Assembly: GCA_938011245.1 (NCBI GenBank)
Contig: CALLUJ010000091.1
Coordinates: 1 to 35,849, forward strand
Reading direction: 5' to 3'
Origin: an uncultured Aquimarina sp.
Lineage (GTDB): Bacteria > Bacteroidota > Bacteroidia > Flavobacteriales > Flavobacteriaceae
Length of the DNA: 35,849 bases
The first letter of the stretch is position 1. The number at the start of each line of letters is the position of its first letter. A program made the position numbers and the translations under genes. The notes beneath the pieces are model-generated. The model searched no databases and was not told where the DNA came from. It worked only from the letters and a program-made list of their open reading frames with translations. Shown one piece after another: positions 34,101-35,849 of this stretch.

Positions 34101-35399
34101 ATGAAAGTAGTAGCTTTTGTTCCTGTAAAAGGAAGTAGTGAAAGAGTACCAAGTAAAAATACTCGCCCTTTTAATGGAGAGCCTCTTTTTGCTTTTACTG
34201 TTAGGAAATTGCTTAGATGCAAATTTATAGACGAAGTCTATGTTGACTCTGAAGATTCTGATATTCTTGAGTTTGCCCAAATTATAGGTGCTATACCTCT
34301 ACCTAGAAACCCTAAACTTGCTACTAATAAAACAGATGGAAATCAATTGTTTTATAATGAGGTAAAACAAATAAATGCTGATATCTACATACAACATTTG
34401 TGTACTAGTCCTTTTATTTATGAAGAAACAATTGAAAAAGCTATCAATGAATTAAAAAATAATAATAAGATTGATTCAATTACTTTAGGAGCTAAAACTA
34501 AAGAGTACAATTGGAAAAATAATAAGCCTACTTATGACATAGAAAATATTCCTAATAGTGTTGATTTACCCGACACAATAACTGAAGCAATGGGATTGTA
34601 TCTAATAAAAAAAGACTCTGCTGATAAATCTAAACGCAGAATAGGTTATTCTCCAAAAATGATTTTTGGAACCCCTATCGAATTAATTGATGTAAATACA
34701 GAAGATGACTTAAAATTAGCAACTGCTGTAGCAGCAGGTATTCTTTCTCAAGAAGAAAAGAGATTAAATATTATCGGTAGATTTTTAAGTAGTCCTGTTT
34801 TATCAGATGTAGCTGACGAATTAAATTTGAACTGTGTATTGCCTCCTGAATACTATTCTAATATTCAAGGTGTTCGAATGTTTGGAAGAGCTAGACCATT
34901 ACATATTCGTGTGGCTACTAAAAAAGATAATGATAATAGTATTTATGAAGCTTTAAAATCTTATAATCAAGTAGTTAGTAATGATATTATTGTAGTAAAA
35001 AACGATAGTCCTCAACTAGCATATTTTGGAGACTTAAATATGTCTTTATCTATAAGATCTGGTGCTATTGGGGCAATTATAGGTGGAGTAACAAGAGATA
35101 ATAGATCTACCTCTAATGCTGGATTTCCTGTATTTGCAAAAGGAAGATACTGTAAGGATATTAAAGGAAAGGGAGCTGTCGAATCTATAAATAAACCTAT
35201 TTTAATGGATGGTATATTAATAAATCCTTCGGATTTAATTTTTGCAGATGAAGACGGAATTGTTATTATACCAAGAGAATATGAAGAAAAAATGATTAGA
35301 AGGGCTATTGAAATTATTGGTACTGAAAAAAGTATTATCACAGAAATATGTAAAGATGTTACTATTCATAATATTTTAGATAAACATGGTTTCTTTTAA
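34101..35399 (+). CDS. Cytidylyltransferase fused to an RraA-like (pyruvate aldolase-fold) domain
   Basis: A 432-residue fusion. Residues 1-215 are a CMP-sugar synthetase-like domain: VPVKGSSERVPSKN (7-20), NGEPLFAFTVRKL (25-37), VDSEDSDILEFAQIIGA (48-64), RNPKLATNKTDGNQ (69-82), HLCTSPF (99-105) and IDVNTEDDLKLA (196-207). Residues 225-432 are RraA-like: SSPVLSDVADEL (230-241), RSGAIGAIIGGVTRD (319-333, metal/substrate R332 and D333), GFPVFAKGR (341-349) and FADEDGIVIIP (381-391). This fold includes HMG/CHA pyruvate aldolases and the RNase E inhibitor RraA. Together the domains could make and then CMP-activate a 2-ulosonic acid, but that is inference. Both halves look complete. Confidence 0.8.
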   Translation: MKVVAFVPVKGSSERVPSKNTRPFNGEPLFAFTVRKLLRCKFIDEVYVDSEDSDILEFAQIIGAIPLPRNPKLATNKTDGNQLFYNEVKQINADIYIQHLCTSPFIYEETIEKAINELKNNNKIDSITLGAKTKEYNWKNNKPTYDIENIPNSVDLPDTITEAMGLYLIKKDSADKSKRRIGYSPKMIFGTPIELIDVNTEDDLKLATAVAAGILSQEEKRLNIIGRFLSSPVLSDVADELNLNCVLPPEYYSNIQGVRMFGRARPLHIRVATKKDNDNSIYEALKSYNQVVSNDIIVVKNDSPQLAYFGDLNMSLSIRSGAIGAIIGGVTRDNRSTSNAGFPVFAKGRYCKDIKGKGAVESINKPILMDGILINPSDLIFADEDGIVIIPREYEEKMIRRAIEIIGTEKSIITEICKDVTIHNILDKHGFF

Positions 35400-35467
35400 A
35401 ACATAGAACTATTTAGACGTATTAAGAAAATAACGCTGTTCAAAAAAAACGGAGTGGTATTACGACA

Positions 35468-35800
35468 TATTCAGAAAAGGCATAATCCCTTGTAAATACG
35501 AGTTTTTTGTCGTAAATTAATATAAATAAAACCCGCGAAAACAGCTATTCCGAGTTAAAAACGGAGTTTATCTTTTACATTATTTATGAAGTTACAAAGA
35601 ATAAGTGAATTTCAGCACGAATTTTCGTTTTTATCAGCCCAAGAAAATTTAGATTCCTTTTATGCTCGTTTTTTGACTCCTTAGAACATTTAAAACAATG
35701 GTTAAATCAATTTAAGACCGTTGCAAGGAATTTTCAAAAAAATACAGAATTCCTTATCTTTAAATATGGAATTAATACAGCAGCCTACTTTAGCCGATAG
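35468..35800 (+). pseudogene. DUF772-type transposase remnant 2, internally deleted
   Basis: Leader and first codons match remnant 1 at 606-810. An ATG at 35586 opens MKLQRISEFQHEFSFLS and stops after 32 codons. In another frame, from 35672 to the TAG at 35800, SLEHLKQWLNQFKTVARN...KYGINTAAYFSR can be read, perhaps the end of the same transposase joined by a large internal deletion. The central catalytic part is missing. The element lies in direct orientation to remnant 1, with the two ATGs 34,862 bases apart. The sequence to 35849 shows nothing further. Confidence 0.6.
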
Positions 35801-35849
35801 TATTTGTGATTTACGGACACGAAAAATAAAGAAGACTTTCTTCACCCAA

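Noticed and set aside
28239..35399. A full capsule export or O-antigen locus
   Set aside because: No Wzx, Wzy, Wza/Wzc, KpsM/T or nucleotide-sugar dehydratase genes are in the window, so only a polysaccharide-modification segment can be claimed.
34321..35399. C-terminal domain as an authentic RraA regulator of RNase E
   Set aside because: It is fused to a cytidylyltransferase in a polysaccharide segment. The aldolase-type R-D pair is present, so a catalytic role is more plausible, although not proven.

Overview
The window looks like chromosome from a low-GC marine member of the Flavobacteriaceae (Bacteroidota). Support comes from the AT-rich sequence, the gliding-motility lipoprotein GldI, a PUR/DUF3276 protein, DUF3109, flavobacterial gene pairs such as pfkA-gapA, and several promoters with the Bacteroidota -7 element TAnnTTTG instead of sigma70 boxes. 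Shine-Dalgarno sequences are mostly absent, as usual in this phylum. The genus cannot be fixed from sequence alone. No tRNA, rRNA or CRISPR array was seen.

Layout. (1) 1-1340: the 5' end of an IS1595-type transposase, rpmE2, and a decayed DUF772-type transposase. (2) 1.3-26 kb: ordinary housekeeping sequence. It holds pyrD, pepT, ogt, a DinB-like protein, a sugar-kinase/gapA/pfkA glycolysis cluster, a PUR protein next to an ABC exporter, kynurenine monooxygenase, nrdB-nrdA, a DUF3109 protein, the nrnA-gldI-prolyl isomerase operon, ndk, map with a nested HNH endonuclease and a methyltransferase, gpmI, pyrE and a divergent NUDIX gene. (3) 26.0-28.0 kb: a 183-bp MITE-like element and a SulP anion transporter. 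(4) 28.2-35.4 kb: an AT-rich surface-polysaccharide segment with two GT2 glycosyltransferases, a long HAD-family protein, a KpsS/KpsC-like capsule transferase and a cytidylyltransferase fused to an RraA-like aldolase domain. (5) 35.47-35.85 kb: a second remnant of the same DUF772-type element, in direct orientation with the first.

How the genes may work together. The most unusual part is the two-gene unit at 32750-35399. One polypeptide joins a CMP-ulosonate synthetase-like domain to a domain of the RraA / pyruvate-aldolase fold. Seven bases upstream lies a protein with capsule Kdo-transferase motifs. I infer a compact route that makes, activates and transfers an unusual 2-ulosonic acid. The chemistry is unproven. 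A second observation is a shared C-terminal tail on two otherwise unrelated proteins of this segment, the second GT2 enzyme and the HAD protein. Several intergenic gaps carry long perfect inverted repeats or MITE-like structures.
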